Shown here piece after piece: positions 51,237-59,398 of a stretch of 64,000 bases of DNA (its first letter is position 1; each line of letters opens with the position of its first letter). The notes under the pieces were generated by a model that saw only the letters and a list, made by a program, of their open reading frames with translations, had not been told where the DNA came from and did no database searches. Source of the DNA: Poseidonocella sp. HB161398 (GTDB lineage: Bacteria > Pseudomonadota > Alphaproteobacteria > Rhodobacterales > Rhodobacteraceae); assembly GCF_005870025.1 (NCBI RefSeq), contig NZ_VATA01000008.1, forward strand, positions 62,001-126,000. The letters run 5' to 3'. Position numbers and translations under genes: made by a program.

Positions 51237-52214
51237 TCAGCCGCCGAAGATCTCGGTGAACATCTCCTTGGCGGCCCGGTCTCCGGCCAGCGCCGCGGCC
51301 GGGTCGAAGGGCAGGAGCCTGATCTCCTCCACCGGCGGGAAGCCCTCGGGCGGGGTCACGCCCGGCATGGCGGGCAGGTAGCCCATCGAGGAGGCCAGCT
51401 CCTGGCCCTCGCGCGAGATCAGGAAATCGACGAAGGCCTTCGCCGCCTCGGGGTTCTGCGCGGTCGACAGGATCGCCACCGGCTCGGTCACGGCCGAGAC
51501 GCCCTCCTCGGGGAAGACGAACGCCACCGGCGCGCCCTTGGCCTTCTCGCGGATCGGCAGGTAGTCGACGACGAAGCCGTAGAGCTTCTCGCCGCCGGCG
51601 ACCGCCTGGTAGGTGCCGCCATTGCCGCCCTGCGGATTGGCGCCCTGCGCGGCCAGCGCGCGGTAGTAGTCCCAGCCGAGGTCGTCATCGGCGGTGATCG
51701 CATCCATGTGGATCGTCGCCGCGCCCGAGGTCAGCGGCGAGGGCATGGCCAGCCGGTCCTTCGCCTCGGGCTTCAGCAGGTCCCGGTAGGAGGCGGGGAC
51801 CATCGGCGCGCCGGTATTGTAGACGATGCCGGTGGTGATCAACTTGGTCGAGAAATAATGGCCCTCGGGATCCATCAGCCCGTCGCCATAGGCCGAGACA
51901 TCCGCCCCGGGATAGGCCATCAGCCGCCCCTCGGCCTCGAGCCCCTCCATGGTGACGCTGTCGGCGATCAGCAGAACGTCGGGCTGCGGCGCGCCGGCGG
52001 CGAATTCGGCGCGCAGCTTGGCCATGATCTTGGTGGTGCCGTCTCGGATCCACTCGACCTCGACGCCGGGATGGGCGGCCTCGAAGGCATCGACAGTGGC
52101 CTGGGCATCGGCATTGGGCTGCGAGGTGTAGAGCACCAGCCTGCCCGTGGCGTCCTGGGCGAGGGCGGAGCTGGAGAGCAGGGCGGCGGCGAGGCCGGCG
52201 AGGGCGAGGCGCAT
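51237..52214 (-). CDS. ABC transporter substrate-binding protein (second system)
   Basis: A 325-residue periplasmic protein with a Sec signal ending SSSALAQ. Sequence such as GRLVLYTSQPNADAQATVDAFEAAHPG, AGAPQPDVLLIADSVTMEGLEAEG and the C-terminal region ISREGQELASSMGYLPAMPG places it with the ferric/aminoethylphosphonate binding proteins (FbpA/PhnS class). A long upstream open frame is not supported; the ATG at 52214 has AAAGGGA upstream. Ligand is unresolved: iron, phosphonate or phosphate ester. A weak Pho-box-like repeat upstream favours a phosphorus compound. Confidence 0.87.
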   Translation of the reverse strand: MRLALAGLAAALLSSSALAQDATGRLVLYTSQPNADAQATVDAFEAAHPGVEVEWIRDGTTKIMAKLRAEFAAGAPQPDVLLIADSVTMEGLEAEGRLMAYPGADVSAYGDGLMDPEGHYFSTKLITTGIVYNTGAPMVPASYRDLLKPEAKDRLAMPSPLTSGAATIHMDAITADDDLGWDYYRALAAQGANPQGGNGGTYQAVAGGEKLYGFVVDYLPIREKAKGAPVAFVFPEEGVSAVTEPVAILSTAQNPEAAKAFVDFLISREGQELASSMGYLPAMPGVTPPEGFPPVEEIRLLPFDPAAALAGDRAAKEMFTEIFGG

Positions 52215-52526
52215 GGGGGATCCCTTTCGGTCGCGGTTGCAGTCCGGCAGCCGGTAGCAGCGGATCGTGACAGGAATGAAACAGCCGGGGGATTTTCCGC
52301 CGCGCCATGCGGCCACGGGCGGCCACGGGCGACCGGCGCCGGGCGCAGTGTGTCCTTGCGGAGCACGTCGCGGACGGATCGCCTGCGGCCTGACGGATCG
52401 CCTTGATTCCGAAGGTATTAAGATGCGAAGGATCGTTGGAATCAGGGGCGGCTCCGGGAGGAAAGACAGGCCGGGGCCGCTGCCGGAGTGCAGTGCTAGT
52501 GGGCGTTCAGCCCAGTTCAGGGGCGA
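52215..52526. other. Divergent intergenic region
   Basis: A 312-base gap between the binding-protein gene and the methyltransferase gene. On the minus strand at 52267-52284 it holds CTGTTTC-ATTC-CTGTCAC, a weaker Pho-box-like repeat (one good and one poor half). An AT-richer stretch near 52408-52440 may hold the methyltransferase promoter. No gene is seen. Confidence 0.35.
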
Positions 52527-53255
52527 ATGCAGGTGAAACGGAACGTCGGATCGCGCGGGGTCTTCGGACCGCAGACTGGGGGCAAGCTCGAGGACATGGT
52601 CCGGGCCCTGCCGGAACGGGCCGAAGTGCTCGACTATGGCTGCTTCGGCTTCGACCTGCACAAGCGCGCCTCCGCCCTGCGCGGCGACTTGCGCCACTAC
52701 GCGGCCGATTTCAAGGAGCCCGACACCCGCCCCGAGGGCGTCGAATTCGGGCTGCTCGACTACGAGACCTCGCGGACGGTCTTCGAGGATGACAGCTTCG
52801 ATTTCGTCGTCGCCTCGCATGTGATCGAGCATGTCCAGAACCCGACCGTGTTCTTCCAGGAGCTGATGCGCATCTGCAAGCCGGGCGGGCTGGCCTATAT
52901 CGAGTCGCCCTCGGACAATGCCGCCCTGGTCAAGAGCGATCCGGACTACCGCAACAGGAACTTCTTCTCCTTCTGGGACGATCCCACCCATGTCCGGCCC
53001 TGGAGCCCGGCGGCCTTCTACCGGCTGGCGCTGTCCTTCGGCTGCGAGCTGCAGGACAGCCGGTATATCGGCGGGATCGCCGACAAGGTCGTGCTGCCCT
53101 TCGCGCGGGCGGCCAAGGCGGCCGGGATCATGGCGGGGGATATCACGCCCTATGTCTGGCGGGCGAACCGCTGGGCCTGCTACGGCGCCTTCCGCAAGCC
53201 CGAGGGGATGCGCGGCGCGCCGGGCTACGGCTATGTCTCGCTGAAACCGGACTGA
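52527..53255 (+). CDS. SAM-dependent methyltransferase (class I)
   Basis: A 242-residue methyltransferase. The SAM-binding region starts VLDYGCFGFDLHKRAS, followed by the post-motif segment FDFVVASHVIEHVQNPTVFF and LMRICKPGGLAYIESPS. Met-type proteins of this kind frequently sit in polysaccharide loci and methylate sugars. It is at the edge of an exopolysaccharide region and convergent with a glycosyltransferase gene. The start ATG at 52527 has only a weak ribosome-binding site. Target is unknown. Confidence 0.83.
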   Translation: MQVKRNVGSRGVFGPQTGGKLEDMVRALPERAEVLDYGCFGFDLHKRASALRGDLRHYAADFKEPDTRPEGVEFGLLDYETSRTVFEDDSFDFVVASHVIEHVQNPTVFFQELMRICKPGGLAYIESPSDNAALVKSDPDYRNRNFFSFWDDPTHVRPWSPAAFYRLALSFGCELQDSRYIGGIADKVVLPFARAAKAAGIMAGDITPYVWRANRWACYGAFRKPEGMRGAPGYGYVSLKPD

Positions 53256-53480
53256 GCCCTCCGGGAGGGGACAGGGACCAGCCGGACCGCGTGCATGCGA
53301 GTCTTGGGGGGAACTCTTCTTGCCGCCCGACTGGTCCCATCCTCGCCGGCGGCCGGAACCGCCGGCAGAGCTCGGGTTTTGGGACTTGGGGTCCGAGCCG
53401 CGCCATGAGCGCGACCGGCAGCAGCGGCCTGGGCCGCTGAGCGCGCGGGCGGCGTATCGGCACCGCCCGCACGCGGGGGA

Positions 53481-54476
53481 TTACGCTTCGGCCAGCTCCG
53501 CCGCGGGCACTTCGGCCAGCAGCAGGCGCCAGCCGGCCGCGGTCGCGGCTTCGGCAAAGGCAGCGCGGCCCAGGGGGACGGGGGCGCTGCGGCCTTCGGC
53601 CAGGGCGAGGATCGCCTCGCGCCAGGCGGCCGGGGTCTGTTCCGCCACGGCGATCGCGCCGGCGGCGGCATGGTCGCAGAGCCCGTCGACCGGCGCGGCC
53701 AGCAGCGGACGGCCCGCGGCCATCGCCTCCAGCGCGACCAGGCCATAGGGCTCCCAGCGGGACGGCATGGCCACGGCATCCGCCCCGGCCAGCGCCGTGG
53801 CGACATCCTCGGCGAAGCCCTTGAAGACGATCCGCGGATCGCCCGCGGCGATCTCCTCGAGGCGGGCGCGCTCGGGCCCGTCGCCGATCAGGTGCAGGCG
53901 CAGCTCGGGGCCGGGCACTTCGCGGAAGGCGCGCAGCAGCAGGTCGAAGCCCTTCTGGCGGTCGAAGCGGCCGATCGCGGCCAGCACCCGCAGCGGGCCC
54001 TCGGGCCGCGGCAGCGCGCGGAACGGCGCGAGATCGACGCAGGGCGGGATCACGGTCAGCGCCTCGGGCGCGACCAGGCCGCGCCGCTCCAGCCAGCGGC
54101 CCTGGGTGCCGCTGACCGCCACGACCTGGTCGAAGAGCGCATAGGCGGTCTTCAGCAGCGTGCGGAAGCGGCGGCGCGAGCGGACGTTATGCGCGGTGAA
54201 CCCGGCCGAGTAGCTGTGCTCGACATGGATCAGCCGCCGGTCGGCCGTGCGGGCGCGCAGCGCGATCAGCCCGGGCAGGCCGCGCCAGCTGATGGCCAGG
54301 TGCGAGACGATCACGTCGGCGCCCGAGAGGTCGGTGGCCGCCGGACGGCTGCGCGAGACGTGGCGGATCTCGTGCCGGGCGAGGCGGGACATCGCCGGAT
54401 CGGCGGCGATGAAGTCGAGATAGCGGGTGACGCCGCCGGGATTGCGGTCATCGACGAGGTGGAGGACGGTCTGCAT
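53481..54476 (-). CDS. Glycosyltransferase family 4-type
   Basis: A 331-residue GT-B glycosyltransferase. The N-terminal donor/acceptor half contains HLVDDRNPGGVTRYLDFIAA. The C-terminal Rossmann half has LRVLAAIGRFDRQKGFDLLLRAF and the GT4 EX7E-type region ADAVAMPSRWEPYGLVALEAMAAG. The ATG at 54476 follows CCGAGGAGAAAGCCG. It is the last gene of a four-gene minus-strand polysaccharide operon, 23 bases after a GT2 gene. It presumably adds a sugar to the lipid-linked repeat unit. Confidence 0.87.
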   Translation of the reverse strand: MQTVLHLVDDRNPGGVTRYLDFIAADPAMSRLARHEIRHVSRSRPAATDLSGADVIVSHLAISWRGLPGLIALRARTADRRLIHVEHSYSAGFTAHNVRSRRRFRTLLKTAYALFDQVVAVSGTQGRWLERRGLVAPEALTVIPPCVDLAPFRALPRPEGPLRVLAAIGRFDRQKGFDLLLRAFREVPGPELRLHLIGDGPERARLEEIAAGDPRIVFKGFAEDVATALAGADAVAMPSRWEPYGLVALEAMAAGRPLLAAPVDGLCDHAAAGAIAVAEQTPAAWREAILALAEGRSAPVPLGRAAFAEAATAAGWRLLLAEVPAAELAEA

Positions 54477-54499
54477 CGGCTTTCTCCTCGGGTTCCGGC

Positions 54500-55483
54500 T
54501 CAGCGGCTGCGGTGGCGGACGGGGACGGGCTGGAGCGCGGCGATCGCGCCGGGCCCGGCCAGGGACAGGAACAGGGCCGCCGCGGCGGTGACGGCGGTCT
54601 TGACGGGTTCCTCGGCCAGCGGCCGCAGCGAGGCGGCGAAGGACCGGGCGAGAAGCGCGCGCGCCTGGGTGGCGTCGCCGGCGCTGACCGCGCGGCGCGC
54701 CAGGTAGCGCAGCTGGTAGGCGCGGGCGGCCGGGGCGCGGCGGGCGAAGAAGTCCGGCGCGGCGGGCTCCAGCTTGGCGACCATGCGCTCCCAGGCGTCG
54801 AACTGGCGGCCGGTTGCCGCCGAGAGGCCGCCGCCGGCGATGCGGTAGCAGGTCAGCAGCCCGGGCACGCCCTCGATTTCCCAGTCGGTGGTCAGCGCCA
54901 GGCGCAGCCAGCACTCGATGTCCTCGGACTGGCGGAAGCTCTCGTCGAACCACCAGTCGCGCAGGGTCTCGTCCGCCGGGCGGAAGGCGATCGCGTCGAG
55001 CGCCTCGCGGCGCAGCACCGGCGCCGAGCCGTTGCCGACCGGGTTGCGCAGGAAGACATGCGCGGCGGTGATGCCCGCGAGGCGCGGCCGCTGGGCGCTG
55101 CGCAGCCGGGTGCCGGTCTCGTCGATCAGCGCCGAGCCGGAGAAGCTGAGCCCGACCTCGGGGCGCGTCTCGAGATGGCGGACATGCGCGGCCAGCTTGC
55201 CCGGGCGCCAAAGGTCGTCGGCATCGCAGAAGCCGATATAGCGTCCGCGCGCGGCGGCGATGCCGCTGTTGCGGGCACCGGCCAGGCCGCGGTTCGGCTG
55301 CTGCACCAGGCGGATGCGGCGGTCGCCGAAGGCGCGCGCGATGGCGGCGGTGCGGTCGGTGGAGCCGTCGTCGACAACGACGATCTCGTAATCGGAGAAG
55401 GTCTGCGCGAGCAGGCTCGACAGGGTTTCGGGCAGCGTCGCGGCAGCGTTGTAGGCGGGCACGACGATCGAAGCGATAGGCAT
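54500..55483 (-). CDS. Glycosyltransferase family 2
   Basis: A 327-residue GT-A inverting glycosyltransferase. The nucleotide-binding start is SIVVPAYNAAATLPETLSSL, then VVVDDGSTDRT, and the metal-binding motif is in YIGFCDADDLW. Two candidate starts exist (ATG at 55489 and 55483); the second has better spacing from AGGAG. It lies between a second GT2 gene upstream and the GT4 gene downstream in the polysaccharide operon. Acceptor and donor are unknown. Confidence 0.87.
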   Translation of the reverse strand: MPIASIVVPAYNAAATLPETLSSLLAQTFSDYEIVVVDDGSTDRTAAIARAFGDRRIRLVQQPNRGLAGARNSGIAAARGRYIGFCDADDLWRPGKLAAHVRHLETRPEVGLSFSGSALIDETGTRLRSAQRPRLAGITAAHVFLRNPVGNGSAPVLRREALDAIAFRPADETLRDWWFDESFRQSEDIECWLRLALTTDWEIEGVPGLLTCYRIAGGGLSAATGRQFDAWERMVAKLEPAAPDFFARRAPAARAYQLRYLARRAVSAGDATQARALLARSFAASLRPLAEEPVKTAVTAAAALFLSLAGPGAIAALQPVPVRHRSR

Positions 55484-55497
55484 GGTCATGTCTCCTG

Positions 55498-56412
55498 TCA
55501 GGATGCGAAGAGGCTGCGCCGGAGGCGCCGCGGGAGCAGCGGCGCCAGAAGGGCGCCGGAGAGGGTCAGGAGCCCGCGGCGGGGCTCCGAGAGGAAGCCG
55601 GCCGGGCTGGCGAAGAAGCCGCGCAGCGCCAGGCGGAGGGCCTCGCCATTCGGGGCGTCGATCCTCAGCGCGCGCCGCGCCAGGTAGCGGAAATGCACCG
55701 CCTCGTCCTTCCGGCGCGGGCGGAAGCCCAGCTCGGCGGCGCTGCGCAGGGCCGCCTCGCGCCCGGCGCGCATACGCGCCAGCTCCGAGGAGAGGCCGGT
55801 CGGCGAATTGCGGTACTTCACCAGAACCGCGTCGATCCCCTCGGCCCGGTGGCCGGTCCCGGCCAGCCGGATCAGCCATTCGAGGTCCTCGTTATGGACC
55901 ATCCGCGTGTCGAAGCCGCCAGTGGCGCGGAAGACCGCGCGGCGCACGGCCAGGTTCGACATGGTGCAGACCGGGTTCTCGCCCAGCAGCATGCCGACCT
56001 CGAGCGGACCGGCGGGCAGCGAGGAGACCGTGCCGGTCTCTTCGCCGTCGTAGAAGGCGACCCGGCCGAAGCAGGCGTCGAGGCCGGGATCGGCGAAGGC
56101 CTCCGCGCAGGCGGCGAGCTTTTCCGGCGTCCAGAGGTCGTCGGCGTCGCAGAAGGCGAGGAAGTCGCCATCGGCCTCGGCGGCGGCTGCGTTGCGCGCG
56201 GCGCTCGGTCCGCGGCCGCGGCGGGCCACCTGGCGGAAGCGCGGATCGATCCGGGCGGCGGCGGCGATGATCTCGCCGGTCGCGTCGGTGGAGCCGTCAT
56301 CGACAATCAGGCATTCCCAGTCGGCCAGGGTCTGGGCGCGGAAGCTCTCCAGCGTCTCGGCGAGCGTTCCGGCGGCGTTGAAGGCGGGGACGATGATCGA
56401 GAAGCGCGGCAT
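55498..56412 (-). CDS. Glycosyltransferase family 2 (second)
   Basis: A 304-residue GT2 enzyme, paralogous in layout to the downstream gene: FSIIVPAFNAAGTLAETLES, LIVDDGSTDATGE and the metal site FLAFCDADDLWTPEK. The segment TRMVHNEDLEWLIRLAG carries the ED catalytic-base motif. The start at 56412 overlaps the flippase stop, indicating coupled expression. A basic, Leu-rich C-terminus (LLAPLLPRRLRRSLF) may associate with the membrane. Confidence 0.87.
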   Translation of the reverse strand: MPRFSIIVPAFNAAGTLAETLESFRAQTLADWECLIVDDGSTDATGEIIAAAARIDPRFRQVARRGRGPSAARNAAAAEADGDFLAFCDADDLWTPEKLAACAEAFADPGLDACFGRVAFYDGEETGTVSSLPAGPLEVGMLLGENPVCTMSNLAVRRAVFRATGGFDTRMVHNEDLEWLIRLAGTGHRAEGIDAVLVKYRNSPTGLSSELARMRAGREAALRSAAELGFRPRRKDEAVHFRYLARRALRIDAPNGEALRLALRGFFASPAGFLSEPRRGLLTLSGALLAPLLPRRLRRSLFAS

Positions 56413-56413
56413 G

Positions 56414-57679
56414 TCAGATTGCCTTTGCACGGAGGGGACGGAAGGCCGAGGCCAGCACCGGCAGCGCGGCGGCGACCTGGATCACGGTGGAGATGGCGAG
56501 GTAGCCCCAGGCGATGGCGGCGACGCCCGAAGAGGCCAGCAGCGCGGCATTCGCGGTCAGCGCCACCGACAGCAGCGCGGTCAGCGCCAGCTCGTCCTGC
56601 GGCCGGTCCTCGGCGCGCAGCCACTGGGCGGCCCCCTGCCACAGCACCGCGGGGATGGCGGCCAGGCAGAGCACGGAGACCACGGTCTCGATCCCGTCCC
56701 AGCCCTCGCCGAAGAGCAGCGGCACGTAATAGGGCGCGGCCAGGGCCTGCAGGATCACCGCCGGGGCGATCACGCAGAGGCTCAGCGTCACCGCCTGGCG
56801 CAGCGCCTGGGCGCGGTCGGGCGCCTGGCACAGATGCGGGAAGAGCGCGGTGGAGAAGGCCTGGGCGAAGGAGGCCGCGAGGCCCAGCCCGGCATTGAAG
56901 GCCATGAAGTAGAACCCCAGCGCCTCCGGTCCCAGCATTGCGCCGACCACCAGCTTGTCGGTCTGCGGCGCGGCGGCGCGGATCACCTCGGTGCCCAGCA
57001 CGGCGCGGCCGTAGCGCAGGAAGGGAGCGAGCGGCGCGGGGCGCACCCGGCGGTCGGGCCGCCAGGGATGCAGCCGGCGCATCGCCAGCAGCCAGATCGG
57101 CGCGGCCAGCAGGCGCGGCAGCACCAGCGCCATCGGCCCGGGCATCGTGAAGGCCAGCGCGGCCGAGAGCAGGTTGGCGCCGACGACCTGGCCCGCCGCG
57201 ATGGCGGCGGTCTCGCGCATCTTGCCGGCCCGCATCGCCAGCGCGCATTGCACCAGCCCCTCGGGCATGAAGAGGTACTCGCCCGCCAGGATCACGACGA
57301 GCATCGCCAGATGCGCGTTGCCGGTGGCAAGCCAGATGCCCAGGGCGACCGCGGCCTGCAGCGCGAAGAGCCCGCCGCACCAGAGGCGGAACAGGGTCTG
57401 CGCGGTGCGGCAGGTGGCTTCCAGCTCGTCCTCCGGGGCGGCGATGATGCGCTGGCCCACGCCGTTCTCGGTCAGGGCCTTGAGGATGTCGGCGGCGGCG
57501 ATGGCCGCGGCGGCGATGCCGATCGCGCTGGCATCCATGGTCCGCGCCACCGCGACCACCACGAAGAGCCGCGAGGCCTTTGCCGCGACGCCCGACAGGC
57601 AGTAGGCTGCCAGGTGGCTGCCGAAGGAGCCGGGCCGCAGGCGGCATGCGATGCGGGACATGGTCGTGGGCGCGGTCAT
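56414..57679 (-). CDS. Polysaccharide flippase (Wzx/PST-like)
   Basis: A 421-residue membrane protein with about twelve hydrophobic segments. Matching features of the oligosaccharide-flippase family are the N-terminal GSFGSHLAAYCLSGVAAKASR, DILKALTENGVGQRIIA, the central RYGRAVLGTEVIRAAAPQTDKL and LGPEALGFYFMAFNAGLGL. The ATG at 57679 follows AAAGGACCGCAGCC. It begins the minus-strand polysaccharide operon and would translocate the lipid-linked repeat unit across the inner membrane. It is divergent from a Wza-like export gene. Confidence 0.85.
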   Translation of the reverse strand: MTAPTTMSRIACRLRPGSFGSHLAAYCLSGVAAKASRLFVVVAVARTMDASAIGIAAAAIAAADILKALTENGVGQRIIAAPEDELEATCRTAQTLFRLWCGGLFALQAAVALGIWLATGNAHLAMLVVILAGEYLFMPEGLVQCALAMRAGKMRETAAIAAGQVVGANLLSAALAFTMPGPMALVLPRLLAAPIWLLAMRRLHPWRPDRRVRPAPLAPFLRYGRAVLGTEVIRAAAPQTDKLVVGAMLGPEALGFYFMAFNAGLGLAASFAQAFSTALFPHLCQAPDRAQALRQAVTLSLCVIAPAVILQALAAPYYVPLLFGEGWDGIETVVSVLCLAAIPAVLWQGAAQWLRAEDRPQDELALTALLSVALTANAALLASSGVAAIAWGYLAISTVIQVAAALPVLASAFRPLRAKAI

Positions 57680-57957
57680 GGCTGCGGTCCTTTCGTGAGA
57701 TTGCGTTTCGGGGCGGTGCTGCGGGGTGAAATTGCTGAACATGGTAATATCGCAGGCGGCGCGCCAAATCCGCTGCGCGGTGGGAGGGTGCAATGGCGCA
57801 ACAGATCACGGACCTATCCGAACGGATTGCCGCGCTCCCCGCTGGGAGAGTGGACGGCCGGGTCCGGGCGGCGCTATCCAGTGGGGAGCGAGACGAAAAG
57901 AAGTGAAGATGTGAGCAGCCAGTCGAGCGGCCAGTTGAGCGGAAGGAGCCCCGAGCC

Positions 57958-59202
57958 TTGCCGGAGCGTCGCAGCACAGTAGGTGCCAGGGTCCTGGCGC
58001 TGTCTCTTCTCGCGGCCTGCTCCGCGCCGCGCGGCGCGCAGAATATCGAGCATGCCGATGCCGGGGCCGCCTATCAGGCGCAGTACCGCCAGTTCGAGGG
58101 CGTGCCGAAGGATTCCGTACCGGTGCTGCGCGCGCCCGCGCTGAATGCCCGCGCCTGCCGGGCGCCTGCCTCCGCGGCCGATGGCGGCGCGGCGGCGGCG
58201 GGCGGCAAGACCGTCCATGCCGGCGTGCCTGCCGCGCTTGCGGGCGAGGCGCTGTCGCGCGGCGACCTGCTGGATTTCCGCCTGCCCGAGGAAGACACCT
58301 TCACCGGCGAATACGTTGTCTCGCGCGACGGCTTCCTGAAACTGCCCTACCTGCCGCCGGTCCCCGCCCAGGGCCGCAGCACCGAAGCGGTGCGCGCCGA
58401 TATCGAGGCGGCGCTGATCGATGGTGGCTTCTACCAGGTGCCCCCGGTCGCCTCGCTCCTGCTGATCGACTACGCGCCGATCCGGGTGACGGTCTCGGGC
58501 GCGGTCTTCGAGCCGCAGCCGCTGGAGATCGGCGGCGTGCCGGGCGACCAGGTGGACAGCCGCCGCCAGGCGGCGCTTGGCGCCTCGACGGAGGCGCGCA
58601 ACCTCTCGGTCGCGCTGCGCAATGCCGGCGGCATCCGCCCCGATGCGGATCTGTCCTCGGTGCGGATCACCCGCGGCGGGCGCACCTATGCGGTCGATCT
58701 CGGCGGCATCACCCGCGGCCGCGCCTTCGACGACGTGATGCTGATCGCCGGCGACGCGGTGCATGTGCCCTCGCGCGGCTGCTTCCAGGACGAGCTGATG
58801 GCGCCGAGCCCGGTCAGCCCGCCCGGGATCTCGGTCTACCTGTCGAATGTCACCGTGCCCGCCACCGGCAATGCCGCCTCCGCCATCGGCCAGGAGGTCC
58901 GCCAGTATCCCTACGGCACGCGCTTCATGCAGGCGGTGGTGAACACCAACTGCGTCGGCGGCTCGCGCGCGACCAGCGCCGACCGCTATGCGGCGCTGTT
59001 CTCGCGCAATCCGGTGACCGATGTCTCGGTGGTGATCGACCGGCCCGTCGAGGTGATGCGCACCCGCGCTGACCGCGATGACTACGATCCCTATCTGCTG
59101 CCGGGCGACTCCATCGCCTGCTATGACAGCAGCGTCACCAATATCCGCGATGTCCTGCAGATCCTCGGCCTCGCCGGGGCGGTGGCGGTGCTGGCGCCCT
59201 GA
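57958..59202 (+). CDS. Polysaccharide export lipoprotein, Wza/OPX-like
   Basis: A 414-residue outer-membrane lipoprotein. The lipobox is LLAAC at residues 17-21. The polysaccharide-biosynthesis/export domain is recognisable in SRGDLLDFRLPEEDTFTGEYVVSRDGFLKLPYLPPVPAQGRS, followed by a SLBB-like segment (IRVTVSGAVFEPQPLEIGG) and a DVMLIAGDAVHVP motif. The TTG at 57958 with AAGGAGCC upstream is the likely start. No Wzc-type co-polymerase or tyrosine kinase gene is visible nearby, so the partner lies outside this window or is of another type. Confidence 0.85.
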   Translation: MPERRSTVGARVLALSLLAACSAPRGAQNIEHADAGAAYQAQYRQFEGVPKDSVPVLRAPALNARACRAPASAADGGAAAAGGKTVHAGVPAALAGEALSRGDLLDFRLPEEDTFTGEYVVSRDGFLKLPYLPPVPAQGRSTEAVRADIEAALIDGGFYQVPPVASLLLIDYAPIRVTVSGAVFEPQPLEIGGVPGDQVDSRRQAALGASTEARNLSVALRNAGGIRPDADLSSVRITRGGRTYAVDLGGITRGRAFDDVMLIAGDAVHVPSRGCFQDELMAPSPVSPPGISVYLSNVTVPATGNAASAIGQEVRQYPYGTRFMQAVVNTNCVGGSRATSADRYAALFSRNPVTDVSVVIDRPVEVMRTRADRDDYDPYLLPGDSIACYDSSVTNIRDVLQILGLAGAVAVLAP

Positions 59203-59398
59203 GGCCCGGCAGGCTGCCGACAGGGGATTCCGCGGCGGTGCCGTTCGGGAAATCGGTCCGGATTCGGCAAAGGCAGGCCGGAGGATCGAAAGAGCATCGC
59301 CGCCTCCGGGACCATTTTGCGGATTTGCCCCGGCCCCTTTTGCCCCCGTCCCCTGTCGCCGAAAGGGCTATTTCGGCGCGCGGCGGGCGGCAGCCGCC

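Noticed and set aside
53257-53269. Inverted repeat CCCTCC/GGAGGG after the methyltransferase gene
   Set aside because: The stem is short with a one- to three-base loop and no T-run, too weak to call a terminator.
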